From Actinomycetes bacterium (GTDB taxonomy: Bacteria; Actinomycetota; Acidimicrobiia; Acidimicrobiales; RAAP-2), in the NCBI GenBank assembly GCA_021791615.1, contig JAJYWG010000377.1, positions 1 to 55,727 on the forward strand: a stretch of 55,727 nucleotides of DNA, written 5' to 3'. How positions within the stretch are numbered: position 1 is the first letter of the stretch; the number at the start of each line of letters is the position of its first letter. The position numbers and the translations under genes were made by a program. Of this stretch, positions 34,722 to 43,900 are shown piece after piece. A model generated the notes under the pieces. The model saw only the letters and a program-made list of their open reading frames with translations, did not search any database and was not told the origin of the DNA.

Positions 34722-35586
34722 GGGCGGTCTCCTGGGTTGTGGGGGCGAGTTGGGCGTGTCCGGCTGAGAACACCTCGACGTCCTCGTGGACCACGAGGTG
34801 GGCCGGTTCGCCTCGGGCGCGGGCCTTGTGGGTTTGGGTGCGCTGCCAGAACGAGGGGCGGGCGACGAGGTCGCCGTCGCGAATGGCGGCGTGCAGGGCG
34901 ACGACGTGCTGGAGGTAGGTGAACCCGGCCGCCTCGGCGAGGGCGACGGTCAGGCCGGCGAGGTCGAGGGTGCGGCCCTTCCTGCGGGTGTTCTTGGTGA
35001 CGACGACCAGGATCCCGCCGGGGCGCAGCACGGCGAAGCAGGCGGCGTAGATGTTGGCCATCGCCTGCTCGTAGGCGGCGCCTCGGGCGTGGCCGAGGTT
35101 GGCCTTGTCTCCCGAGTAGTTCCGTTCGGCCGCCGAGCACAGGTCGCGTCCGGCCCCCCAGTTGGCGACATCGAGGTTCCCGACGTCACAGGCATACGGC
35201 GGTGAGGTGCAGACGAGATCGACCCGGCCGGCATCGGCGCCGAGCAGGGTGGCGAGCTTTGTGGCGTCGCCTTGGCGGACCTCGACCAGGCGGCGGTCCT
35301 TCGGACCAAGGACGTGGTCTGCGTTGATCCGTGCGAGGTCGGCCCAGCGGGCTTCGAGCTCGACGCCGACGGCACGGCGTCCGAGGAGGGCTGCTTCGAC
35401 CAGGGTGGTCCCGGTGCCGGCGAGGGGGTCGACGACCAGCTGGCCGGGCCGGGAGTACTCGGCGACGATGCGCCGGGCGAGGTCGGGGAGCATCTTGCCC
35501 GGATGCGCGGTGCAGCCGGGGTGGTAGCGCCCGGCCCTTTGGTACTGGGCGGTGGTCTGGGCCGCCGGCCAGACGGCCAGGGGCAC
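34711..35586 (-). CDS. DNA methyltransferase (N4-cytosine/N6-adenine type), paralogue
   Basis: Amino-methyltransferase of about 291 aa with motif I VVDPLAGTGTTLVEA and motif IV TSPPYA. Alignment with the paralogue places the natural start near VPLAVW, so the GTG at 35586 is used. The open frame continues to a GTG at 35736, but that part overlaps the TadE-like gene and reads like shadow sequence. It is the first gene of the leftward methyltransferase-recombinase group, back to back with the pilus-like cassette. Confidence 0.85.
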   Translation of the reverse strand: MPLAVWPAAQTTAQYQRAGRYHPGCTAHPGKMLPDLARRIVAEYSRPGQLVVDPLAGTGTTLVEAALLGRRAVGVELEARWADLARINADHVLGPKDRRLVEVRQGDATKLATLLGADAGRVDLVCTSPPYACDVGNLDVANWGAGRDLCSAAERNYSGDKANLGHARGAAYEQAMANIYAACFAVLRPGGILVVVTKNTRRKGRTLDLAGLTVALAEAAGFTYLQHVVALHAAIRDGDLVARPSFWQRTQTHKARARGEPAHLVVHEDVEVFSAGHAQLAPTTQETAHAH

Positions 35587-35714
35587 TGGGTCGCTGCGAC
35601 GGTCGTGGTCAGCGGGTACGCCGAGAGCGTGATCGGGATCTTCTCCCTGCCCGTACGGGCCACCGCCGCCGGCCCGACCGAGCCGCCGGCGCCCAACGCC
35701 CAAAGAGCCGGGCC

Positions 35715-36206
35715 ATGACCGGACGCCGCGCAGCACCGCCGACCGCCACGAAGAGGAGCGTGCGCCGTCGCGCGGCGGGTGTCGGACGCGCCCTTCGAGA
35801 CGAGCGGGGTGCGGTCGCCGCCGAGCTGGTCCTGCTCACCCCGCTGTTGATCCTCATGCTGCTCTTCGTCGTCGCCCTCGGCCGCCTGGCCGGGGCACGT
35901 ATCAACGTCGACGGGGCGGCAGCCCAGGCCGCGCGCGCCGCCTCCATCGCCACCACCCCTGGGGGAGCCACTGCAGCAGCCCAGCAGAGCGCGGCCGCGG
36001 CGCTCGGCTCGGACCACGTCACCTGCGCCACCCTCCAGGTCGCGACGGACACCGCCCGCTTCGCCCCCGGCGGCTCGGTCACGGTCACCGTCACCTGCGC
36101 CGTCGCGCTCAGCGACCTGAGCGGACTGCGCCTGCCCGTCACCGAGAGCATCTCGTCGACCGCCGCCTCGGTCATCGACACCTACCGCTCGGCCCCCGGC
36201 CCATGA
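35715..36206 (+). CDS. TadE-like pilus assembly protein
   Basis: A 163-aa protein with a basic N-terminus, then DERGAVAAELVLLTPLLILMLL, the charge-then-hydrophobic pattern of TadE-type minor pseudopilins, and a Thr/Val-rich exterior with two Cys. It is probably anchored in the membrane and processed or assembled with the Tad/Flp system. Its stop overlaps the next start. No Tad secretion ATPase is in the window. Confidence 0.75.
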   Translation: MTGRRAAPPTATKRSVRRRAAGVGRALRDERGAVAAELVLLTPLLILMLLFVVALGRLAGARINVDGAAAQAARAASIATTPGGATAAAQQSAAAALGSDHVTCATLQVATDTARFAPGGSVTVTVTCAVALSDLSGLRLPVTESISSTAASVIDTYRSAPGP

Positions 36207-36622
36207 CCGGACCGCTGCGCCGCCGCCTCGGCGAAGAGGAGGGTATGGTCACCGCCTTCGTCGTCATCTTCACCCTGGCGCTCCTCGCCATGGCCGGCCT
36301 CGTCCTCGACGGCGGCCTCGCTCTCGCGGCCAAGGTCCATGCCATCGACGACGCCCAGGCAGCAGCACGCGCCGCCGCCCAGGCGATCGACATCCCCCTC
36401 TACCGCCAGACCGGCACGATCACCCTCGACCCCGCCCAGGCCGTCGCCGACGCCCAAGGCTTCCTCGCCGCAGCCGGCGAGCGCGGCACCGTCACCGTCG
36501 CCGGCGAGACCGTCGCGGTCACCGTCACGATCACCCAGCCCACCCAGATCCTCTCGGTCGTGGGTGTCGACCAGCTGACGGTGACCGGGACCGGCAGCGC
36601 CACCGCACAGCAAGGACCCTGA
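36203..36622 (+). CDS. TadG/TadE-like pilus assembly protein
   Basis: A 139-aa protein with EEEGMVTAFVVIFTLALLAM, a pseudopilin-like N-terminal membrane helix, and an exported beta-rich C-terminal part. The ATG overlaps the TadE-like stop by 4 bp. It forms a cassette with the LysM-BTAD and prepilin-peptidase genes. Confidence 0.7.
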   Translation: MTGPLRRRLGEEEGMVTAFVVIFTLALLAMAGLVLDGGLALAAKVHAIDDAQAAARAAAQAIDIPLYRQTGTITLDPAQAVADAQGFLAAAGERGTVTVAGETVAVTVTITQPTQILSVVGVDQLTVTGTGSATAQQGP

Positions 36623-36623
36623 C

Positions 36624-39572
36624 ATGGCCCGCCTCGCACACCTCGCCAAAGGCATCGGGGCGCTCGTCCTCCTCGCCGTGCTCGTCGCCGGCATCCCGCT
36701 CGTGCTGTGGCACTACATCGGCTGGCCGCTCCCGCACCACCTTCCATCGGTCGCCCAGGTCGGCCACGCTCTCGACTCCCACGGCATCGCCGGGCGGACC
36801 CTCATCGACATCCTGGCGGTCGTGGTGTGGGTCACCTGGGCGGTGCTTGTGGCTTCGGTCGCCGCCGAGATCCCCGCCGCGCTCTCCGGCCGGCGAGCCC
36901 GGCGCCTCCCGGTCGCCGGTATGTTCCAGCCGCTCACGGGGCGCCTCGTCGCCGCCGTCGTGGTCGCCGCCCTCTCCCTCGCACCCAGGCCCGCCCACAG
37001 CCAACCGGTCGGCGCGCCCGGCACAGGCCTCGTGGCCCTGCGCCGCCCGGTCGGCACCTTCGTCCTTGCCGGCAACAGTCGGCCAGCCTCGCCCCACGCG
37101 CCGCCCACGGCGCCACCTGGGGCCGACACGTCGCCAACAGGCGCCCCGGTCGCCCCGCCACCGACGCCCGGCACGTCGGGACCGGCGCCATCCCCATCGG
37201 CTGGCACCCAGGTGGCCGACCAGATGCGCACCTACGTCGTCCAGCGCGGCGACACCCTCTGGGGCATCGCCGAACGCGAGCTCGGCGACCCGCTGCGCTG
37301 GTCGGAGATCTACGCGCTCAACGAAGGGCGCCCCCAGCCCGGCGGCGCCAGCCTCACCGACCCGCACTGGATCGACCCCGGCTGGACGCTCCTCCTCCCG
37401 ACATCGGCGGGGACAGTGATTCCGCCGACTGCGGCGCCATCGCCGACACCTTCGTCGCCGCCTCCCTCGCCGTCCTCGCCGGTGGTGCCGAGTCCCGGGC
37501 GGGTCAGCGCGCCTGCCACAAATCGGCAGACCACCGCCGCTCCGCCAAGCAGTGTCGTTCCGCCGGCAACGCCACCGCCTGCTGAGCCGCCAGTCCGCAC
37601 GGTGCCGGATTGGACTGGACACCCACTGGTCCCAGCGCAGGTGAACGGCACTTCACCGCATCAGGCGGATCGCAGCTCTGGCCCGGTTCGCCTCCCTTCG
37701 GGGTCTGTGGTCGGAGGTTCGTTCGTGGCCGGCGTGCTCTCGGCGGTGGCGCTCGGCCGCCTGCGGCGCCGCCACGCCTACCGCTACCGCCCGCCCGAGC
37801 CCGGTCGCCATCTCGGTCCTGACCCGTTGCGGCCCACGCTCCGCCGCCTGGCATCGGCCCGCTGCCGTGACGTCGACCCCGGGGACGTTTCGGCCGGTGA
37901 CGCCGATGAGTCCGCCGTGCCGCTGCCGCCGCCGCCGCCGGGCGTCTCGTTGCTGGCCGACGACGATCCCGAGCACCGGGAACGCCCCGACCTGGTCGAG
38001 GTGGGCACCCGGGACGGCCACCCGCTCGTGATGGCGCTGAGCGAGCTGGGCGGGGTGACCCTCGCCGGCTCCCATGCCTCCCAGGTGGCGGCGGCCTGGG
38101 TCGCTGCGCTCATGGTGCGGGCCGGACCCCGGGCGGCCGAGGTGATCATGACCCGGCCTGCCCTCGATGAGCTGTTCGGACCGGGGGCCATCCCCGGCCC
38201 GGTACCCGGCCTGCGAGTCGTCGACCGCCCGGAGGCCGTGCTCGCGTCCCTGGAGCGCATGGTGCTGTCCCGCACCCGCCAGTTGACCGAGGACGAAGTC
38301 CCCGACGTGGTCGCCTACCGTCGGGCCAACCCGTGGGAGCCGGTGCCGATGGTCCTCGCCGTCATCGACGAGGTGCCCGGCGCCGACGCCGGCCGGTGGG
38401 CGGCGACGGTGGCCGCCGGGCCGCGGCTGGGGTTCGCCGTGTTCACCTGTGACCCGCACGCCGCGATGCCGGCGCGTCTGGTGATCGGGGCCGACCGGGT
38501 GGTGAGCACGGGGGTGCCGGACGAACTGGCCGCTCGCCTCATCGGCGCGGAGCTGTTCGCGCCCCGCGCCGCCGAGGCGGCCGACGTGGTGGCCACCCTG
38601 GCCGAGACCGAAGAACGCCCCGACAGCACCGCCGGCATCACCGCGCCCGAGGAGACCGAGTGGCCGCGGCCCGTCTCGTCGGCAGAGGTCACCCCTGCCG
38701 ATCCCTCCACGCCACTTCATGTCGTGCCGGGCGGCGAATCCCTGCCGATTGAGCCACCCGAACCCTCGGCCCCGCCGGAGACGGCGCCGGTCAGGGTCAC
38801 TGTGTTCGGTCCCTACGAGATCGCCGTCGACGGCGAGGTGGTCTCCAAGGGGCTGCGCTCGATGGCCAAGGAGCTGCTGGCCTGGCTGTGCCTGCGGCCC
38901 GAAGGGGCGAGCGTTGAGGCGGCGGTCGAGGCCCTGTGGCCCGACACCGAGCGCAGCCAGGTCCACAAGCGGTTCTGGCAGGCGGCCACCAACCTGCGGA
39001 CCCGCCTGGGGACGGCGGGCGACCCCGGCACCAAGGTGCTGGTCCAATCGGGCGACGTCTACCGCCTCGACCCCTCTGCGCTGGTCTGCGACCTGTGGGT
39101 GTTCCAGGACGCCCTCGGGGTGGCGGCCCGGGCCGAGGATGACCGGGTCGCCCGGGTGGCCCTGCGCCGGGCCGTCGACGCCTACCGGGGCGAGCTGCTG
39201 GCCGGGATCGACTACCCCTGGGTGGAGCCCGTCCGCCAGGACCTCCACCGCCGGGCCCTCGACGCCCACCTGCGCCTGGCCGACCTTGAGGACCGCCTCG
39301 GCAATCCCGACGCGGCCGACGCCACCTTGCACAGGGCCATCGACATCAACCGCTACGCCGAGGAGCCCTACCGCAGGCTCATGACCCTCCAGTCCGAGCG
39401 CGGCCGTCTCGACGCCATAGCCCACACCTGGCGGCTCCTCCAGAGTCGACTGGACGAGATCGACGTCGACCCCGAGCCCGCCACCGTGCGCCTCCACCGC
39501 TCGCTGACCGCCCCGGAGGACTCCCCGGCTGAGCGCGCCCGGCGCGCCCGGCGCGCCCGGCTGCCCTTATGA
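36624..39572 (+). CDS. Membrane-anchored LysM-BTAD regulator (island copy)
   Basis: A 982-aa paralogue of the backbone protein at 16705. It has membrane helices at about 10-32, 52-80 and 108-125, a Pro-rich spacer, LysM at about 201-258 (YVVQRGDTLWGIAERELG...DPGWTLLLPT), a further hydrophobic segment near 363-380, a mid region of unknown fold, and BTAD at about 723-970 (VTVFGPYEIAVDGEVVSKGL...RLMTLQSERGR). It ends in a basic RARRARRARL tail. The gene starts 1 nt after the TadG-like stop and overlaps the peptidase gene. A role in sensing the wall and controlling pilus or transfer genes is inference. Confidence 0.82.
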   Translation: MARLAHLAKGIGALVLLAVLVAGIPLVLWHYIGWPLPHHLPSVAQVGHALDSHGIAGRTLIDILAVVVWVTWAVLVASVAAEIPAALSGRRARRLPVAGMFQPLTGRLVAAVVVAALSLAPRPAHSQPVGAPGTGLVALRRPVGTFVLAGNSRPASPHAPPTAPPGADTSPTGAPVAPPPTPGTSGPAPSPSAGTQVADQMRTYVVQRGDTLWGIAERELGDPLRWSEIYALNEGRPQPGGASLTDPHWIDPGWTLLLPTSAGTVIPPTAAPSPTPSSPPPSPSSPVVPSPGRVSAPATNRQTTAAPPSSVVPPATPPPAEPPVRTVPDWTGHPLVPAQVNGTSPHQADRSSGPVRLPSGSVVGGSFVAGVLSAVALGRLRRRHAYRYRPPEPGRHLGPDPLRPTLRRLASARCRDVDPGDVSAGDADESAVPLPPPPPGVSLLADDDPEHRERPDLVEVGTRDGHPLVMALSELGGVTLAGSHASQVAAAWVAALMVRAGPRAAEVIMTRPALDELFGPGAIPGPVPGLRVVDRPEAVLASLERMVLSRTRQLTEDEVPDVVAYRRANPWEPVPMVLAVIDEVPGADAGRWAATVAAGPRLGFAVFTCDPHAAMPARLVIGADRVVSTGVPDELAARLIGAELFAPRAAEAADVVATLAETEERPDSTAGITAPEETEWPRPVSSAEVTPADPSTPLHVVPGGESLPIEPPEPSAPPETAPVRVTVFGPYEIAVDGEVVSKGLRSMAKELLAWLCLRPEGASVEAAVEALWPDTERSQVHKRFWQAATNLRTRLGTAGDPGTKVLVQSGDVYRLDPSALVCDLWVFQDALGVAARAEDDRVARVALRRAVDAYRGELLAGIDYPWVEPVRQDLHRRALDAHLRLADLEDRLGNPDAADATLHRAIDINRYAEEPYRRLMTLQSERGRLDAIAHTWRLLQSRLDEIDVDPEPATVRLHRSLTAPEDSPAERARRARRARLPL

Positions 39573-40132
39573 CCCTCTCCGAGCTCGCAGCCGACCTCGG
39601 CGCCGGTCGCCAACGCGCCGCCGCAGCTGCGGCCGTGCCGGCGGTCGAGGCGATCCTCGTCTGGCGGATCGGCTGGTCAGTCGCGCTGGCCGCCTTCGTG
39701 TACCTAGGGGCGCTCGGGGTGGTCGTTTCGGTCATCGACCTGCGCACCCACCGCCTCCCCAACCGGATCGTCCTGCCGTCCTATCCGGTGGTCGCTGCGC
39801 TCCTTGCGCTGGCCGCGGGCATGGAGGGGCGCTGGTGGCCGCTCGGGCGCGCCGCGTTCGCCATGGCGTTGGTGACGGGCTTCTACCTCGTCCTCGGGCT
39901 CGCCTTTGAACACGGCCTCGGCTTCGGGGATGCCAAGCTCGCCGGCCTGGTAGCCCTCGGCCTCGGTTGGTTGGGCTGGCCGGTGCTCACCACCGGCGCG
40001 CTCGCCGGTTGGGCCCTGGCCGCCCTGGCGCTCCTCGCCCGCCACGCCACCAAGCCGGCCGCACGCGGTCGCCCGATCGCCCTCGGACCCTGGCTCTGCC
40101 TCGGGGCGCTGGTGGCGATCGGGCTGCGGTAG
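39569..40132 (+). CDS. Prepilin peptidase (A24 family, TadV/CpaA-like)
   Basis: A 187-aa membrane aspartyl protease. The two catalytic Asp motifs are VIDLRTHRLPN, near residue 57, and GFGDAKL, near residue 118, within about six hydrophobic helices. It cleaves class III signal peptides of Flp-type pilins. The ATG overlaps the LysM-BTAD stop (ATGA). No Flp pilin gene is visible nearby. Confidence 0.88.
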   Translation: MTLSELAADLGAGRQRAAAAAAVPAVEAILVWRIGWSVALAAFVYLGALGVVVSVIDLRTHRLPNRIVLPSYPVVAALLALAAGMEGRWWPLGRAAFAMALVTGFYLVLGLAFEHGLGFGDAKLAGLVALGLGWLGWPVLTTGALAGWALAALALLARHATKPAARGRPIALGPWLCLGALVAIGLR

Positions 40133-40232
40133 GGAGCCATCTCGGTATCGAGCTGCTCGGAGGACTCCTTCAGATAACGGCGCGCACGAGGTAGTTCGTC
40201 TGGAACGGCACGATGAACAGGGAGGCGCGGCG

Positions 40233-40504
40233 ATGACAGCGAACGCAGAACAGGGACTGGCCGTGGAAACGGTGGTCCGGGACCCGCAATTGGGGCCCGG
40301 TGGTACACCGGGATCGTCGTGCGCACCGAGAGCCGCTCGGTGTTCGTCGCCTGGCACGGGACGTTCGTCGCGGACGAACTCGACGCCGACCAGGTCGAAG
40401 TCTGGCACGACGCGTCCGACAAGCTGCGTCGTTGGCGGGGCGGGATCGGGATCATGGCCGCCGACGGCACAGTCCACGTCCGGGATCTCGTACAGCGCCC
40501 ATAG
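40233..40504 (+). pseudogene. Frameshifted small gene, function unknown
   Basis: One frame starts at the ATG at 40233 (MTANAEQGLAVETVVRDPQL). A second frame continues sensibly as WYTGIVVRTESRSVFVAWHG to the stop at 40504. The shift lies at about 40290-40305 in a G/C run. Either the gene is broken or the sequence has an error. No family recognised. Confidence 0.5.
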
Positions 40505-40604
40505 GGCAAGAAACCGGGGACGTCTGAGCGTGACGGCCGTCTCGCATTCCCCGCACGACGAAGGTCTCCTCCCTCTCACAGGGAACGGATCGAAAGGAGC
40601 AGCG

Positions 40605-40910
40605 ATGCAGTGCGTCGACATCTACGCCAGAGAGGATCCGGCTGCACATGCCCGAGGCCGCCGAAGTCGCGGCCTTCGCGAGTCGCCGGCACGGGTGTCA
40701 CGTAGCCACCTACGCCGACCTGAGCCACGGCACGACGCTGGAACGTCCCGGACTGGCCCAAGCTCGTGGCGCATGCCCGGGCCGGCTGGTTCGACGTCGT
40801 CATGGTGGAACGGCGCGAGCGGGTGGCCGACCCAGGAGCCCCCGCCTGGTCCGTGACCACCTGCTCGCCGTCGGCGTCTCGGTGGTTGTGATGCGCCTGG
40901 GTCGAACTGG
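40605..40910 (+). pseudogene. Degenerate resolvase (serine recombinase) N-terminus
   Basis: Resolvase-like pieces appear in successive frames: MQCVDIYARED, then EVAAFASRRHGCHVATYADL followed by GTTLERPGL, then PKLVAHARAGWFDVVMVERR, and then VRDHLLAVGVSVVVM. At least two or three frameshifts separate them, and the catalytic Ser of the YARVS-type motif is lost. It is probably the remnant of an older recombinase. Confidence 0.55.
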
Positions 40911-40975
40911 TCGAGGATCAGTAGGCCCCTTCTGCGTTACTTCGAGTTCGAGGGGACTTGTGACCCAGATGATCG

Positions 40976-43900
40976 TTACTCCTGGTCGGCCTGTTCAGCT
41001 ACCCGACTGAAGTACGGGATTGCTCGCAGTCGGATCCAGGGTCGGTACTGGAGGTTTTGGAGAATGCACTCCAGGGGGGCGAGGCCACGGATGAGGTTGC
41101 CGAGATGGTCGGCCTCGGTCCCCGACGTCTTGCCGACGAGGGTCCGCTGAATCTCACGCACCTGCTCAGCTTTGGTCTGATTGAAAAAGACCCGGGTCGC
41201 GGTGGATCCAGCGATGCTGTCGGGAAGGTCCCGGGGGAACTGGGTGGCGATCATGACTCCGAGGCCGAAGGCACGGCCTTCGCGCATGATCGGTTCGAGG
41301 AACGGCGACTGCACTAGCCGCCACGCCTCGTCGAGAACGAGTAGGCGCTCTAGGCGGTGCGGGTGCTCCCGGCGGATAAGGAAGCTGTAGAGCGCCATAA
41401 GGAAGAACTCGGCGACGGCGTTCTTCACCTGGTCGCCGGGCAACTGGCTGAGCCGGATGACCGTGGGCTGGCTAAGCAGGTCGTTGAGCGTGCTCGCTGC
41501 GTCGCCGAGGCTGAACAGCCCGAGATCGAAGACGGGAGAGAGGCGGCCGAGGAGTTGGGTCGCCTCCTCCCGGACCAGGACGTCTCGGATGGCCTCGAAA
41601 GGGAGGTACCGCTGATCGGGTTCCGGCGTGAACGGCTTGAATCCGATACCGGCGATCTCGTACGTCTCCTTCATGGCCTCACGGAGCTGGAACGCCTGTT
41701 GGTCACCGAGCTTGTAGATGCGCTGCAGCATGTTTCCGAGTTCGTGGACGTGGGAGATCGGGTTGGCCCGGCCCGTTTCCGGGTCGATTGGCGGCACCAT
41801 GGGGTTAAAGGGCAGGCTCCCGTACGTCGCGTCGTGGACGGTGAACCCTTCGCGTTGGGCGAAGTCCGCTTTCGAGTAGTCGTCCTTGAAGTCGAGGATG
41901 AGCGCCGGAACCCCCCGCGGTAGGAAATCGTGCAGGATCGCTTTCACCGCTTGGGTCTTGCCGCTTCCCGTCTCTCCAGATATCGAGATGTGAGGGTTGC
42001 TGAGCGGTTGATCGGGGCTTTGCGGGTCGAACCACACGTCGCGCGGATGTCCGCTGGCCGATGACGTCCCCAGCAGGACGCGACTGTTGCTGGGTACCTC
42101 GGGAAGGCTTGGCTCGGGGGGCCGCCGTGACGGAGCGGGGGGCGTGATGGCGGGGCTGGCGCCCATCCCGCCTCCGGATCCCGAAGGTGGTGCTCCGCCG
42201 GTCGGCTGGTCATCTGCGGGTGGTTCGGGCTGCGGGGGTTCGGGCGGGGGCGTCATGGCTGCTTCCAGGGAGGTGACGCCGTCCTCGTTGAGGTTGATGA
42301 TCGCGACAGGAACGAGATGATCGCCGTCGGCGGCAGAGACGTTGCGCAATGGTTCGAGACTTGCCGTCGCCGTGCCGAGATGCACTTCGATCAGCGCGCA
42401 CCTGAGATCGACGTCGGGGGTGCCATCGAAGAGTTGCTCGGAGCGCTTCGCCCACCGCTGCTTCGTTTCGTTGGGGTACGCCGTCTTGGACAGTTCTCGG
42501 TACAGGTGTTCGCGGAGGATCTCCCGACGCGAGGGCGTCACGAGAAGGTCCGGGTAACCGGGATCGAAGACCTGCCGCAGGATGCGATGGGTGGAGAGCA
42601 TTTGGGTGATGGCTGGGCCGGAGACCTGCCCAGCGTTGATGGCGTACTCCGACGTCGTGTCTTGGCGGGTCTTGACCTCGACGACGGTGATGCCGAAGCG
42701 GTCGTCAGCTCCGTCGATGACCAGAAGGTCCGCGCGGTAGGGGTCGTCGGCCAGGTGCAGCCATCGCCGTGCCTGTCCGCTGTCGAGACTGAGGATGATG
42801 CGGTCGTGTCCCTCGGGCGTCATGGCCCGCAAGGACTGCACGGCGACGAGCAGGCCGAGAAGTCCCCGGACGTGAGGCTGTACGACCTCGCCCGAGCGAC
42901 CGGGACGCAAGGTCAAGAGGCCGGCGTCGAGAAGATCACTCAGTTCCGTCAGAAGAACATCGAGTTGATCATCGGTGACGAAGGTGTTGAACTGTCTCAG
43001 GACCTCCCGGAGGCTCCGGCGGAACGCGGCGGGGGACCGCGTGAACGCGACGATGTCACGAGTGCCTTCGCGGTCGGTGAGGACACGGAGCGCCCCGACA
43101 TCGAGATCGCGGTCCACGTGGCCGTCAGCCACGACGTACCAGGGCACCAACTTTGCCGCCTCGGTGAATTGCCTCTCCAACGCCGTCGTCTGGTGCATCG
43201 TCTGGTAGGAGACGATCTTTTTGCCGATCGCCAGGCCGGCAAGCGAGCTGTACTCAGCGAGAATGCCGCCGAGGGCCGGCTCCAGATCGAGGCTATGCGT
43301 GCCGATGCGGTAGACGAGGCGGCGTCGGTTGGCGAGCGGCTGGATCTTCTGGAGCGCTGCTCCAGCGTCGGCGGAGGTGCGCTCGGTCTGATCGAAGGCG
43401 ACGAAGATGTGGGGCGTCAGGCTGTCCGGAGGAGAGGTGGGGGTCGGACCGACGCGCCAGCTCTCGAACGTGAATCGACGCTCGTTGTGGTTGCCGAAGC
43501 GCTGCTGGACGCGGCGCTCTTCGTCTCCGGAGAGGTTCAGCTCGGCCCCAACGGTCTGGCCGCGGCGTAGCACGGTAACGTGCGCTCCTCGCAGCCGCTC
43601 CGCGTCGGCGAGGTCACAGCACATAGAGAGGTAGGTGCCTGCGTCCGGTGGCTCGAGCAGGGCAAGACGAAGGCCTTCGGCCGCGGCAGGCTCAAGGGCG
43701 ACATATGCCTCAGCCAACCGCCGGATAGGGCGAAGGCCGTCCGTGGGATCGCGAGCGTCGGCCTGCTCGCTGAAGTGCGGGAGCCCGCCCGCCCTGCCGG
43801 TGAACGGCAGGCTTGAGGGGGCATGCTCGGATACCAGCCTCGGGACTCCGATGGATGCGAAGAAGAAAGGGATGCCTCCGGAGGCGAACTCGCTCCTCAC

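Noticed and set aside
35587..35736. N-terminal extension of the second methyltransferase
   Set aside because: Not supported by alignment to its paralogue, and it overlaps the TadE-like start; sequence is Gly/Arg-rich shadow.
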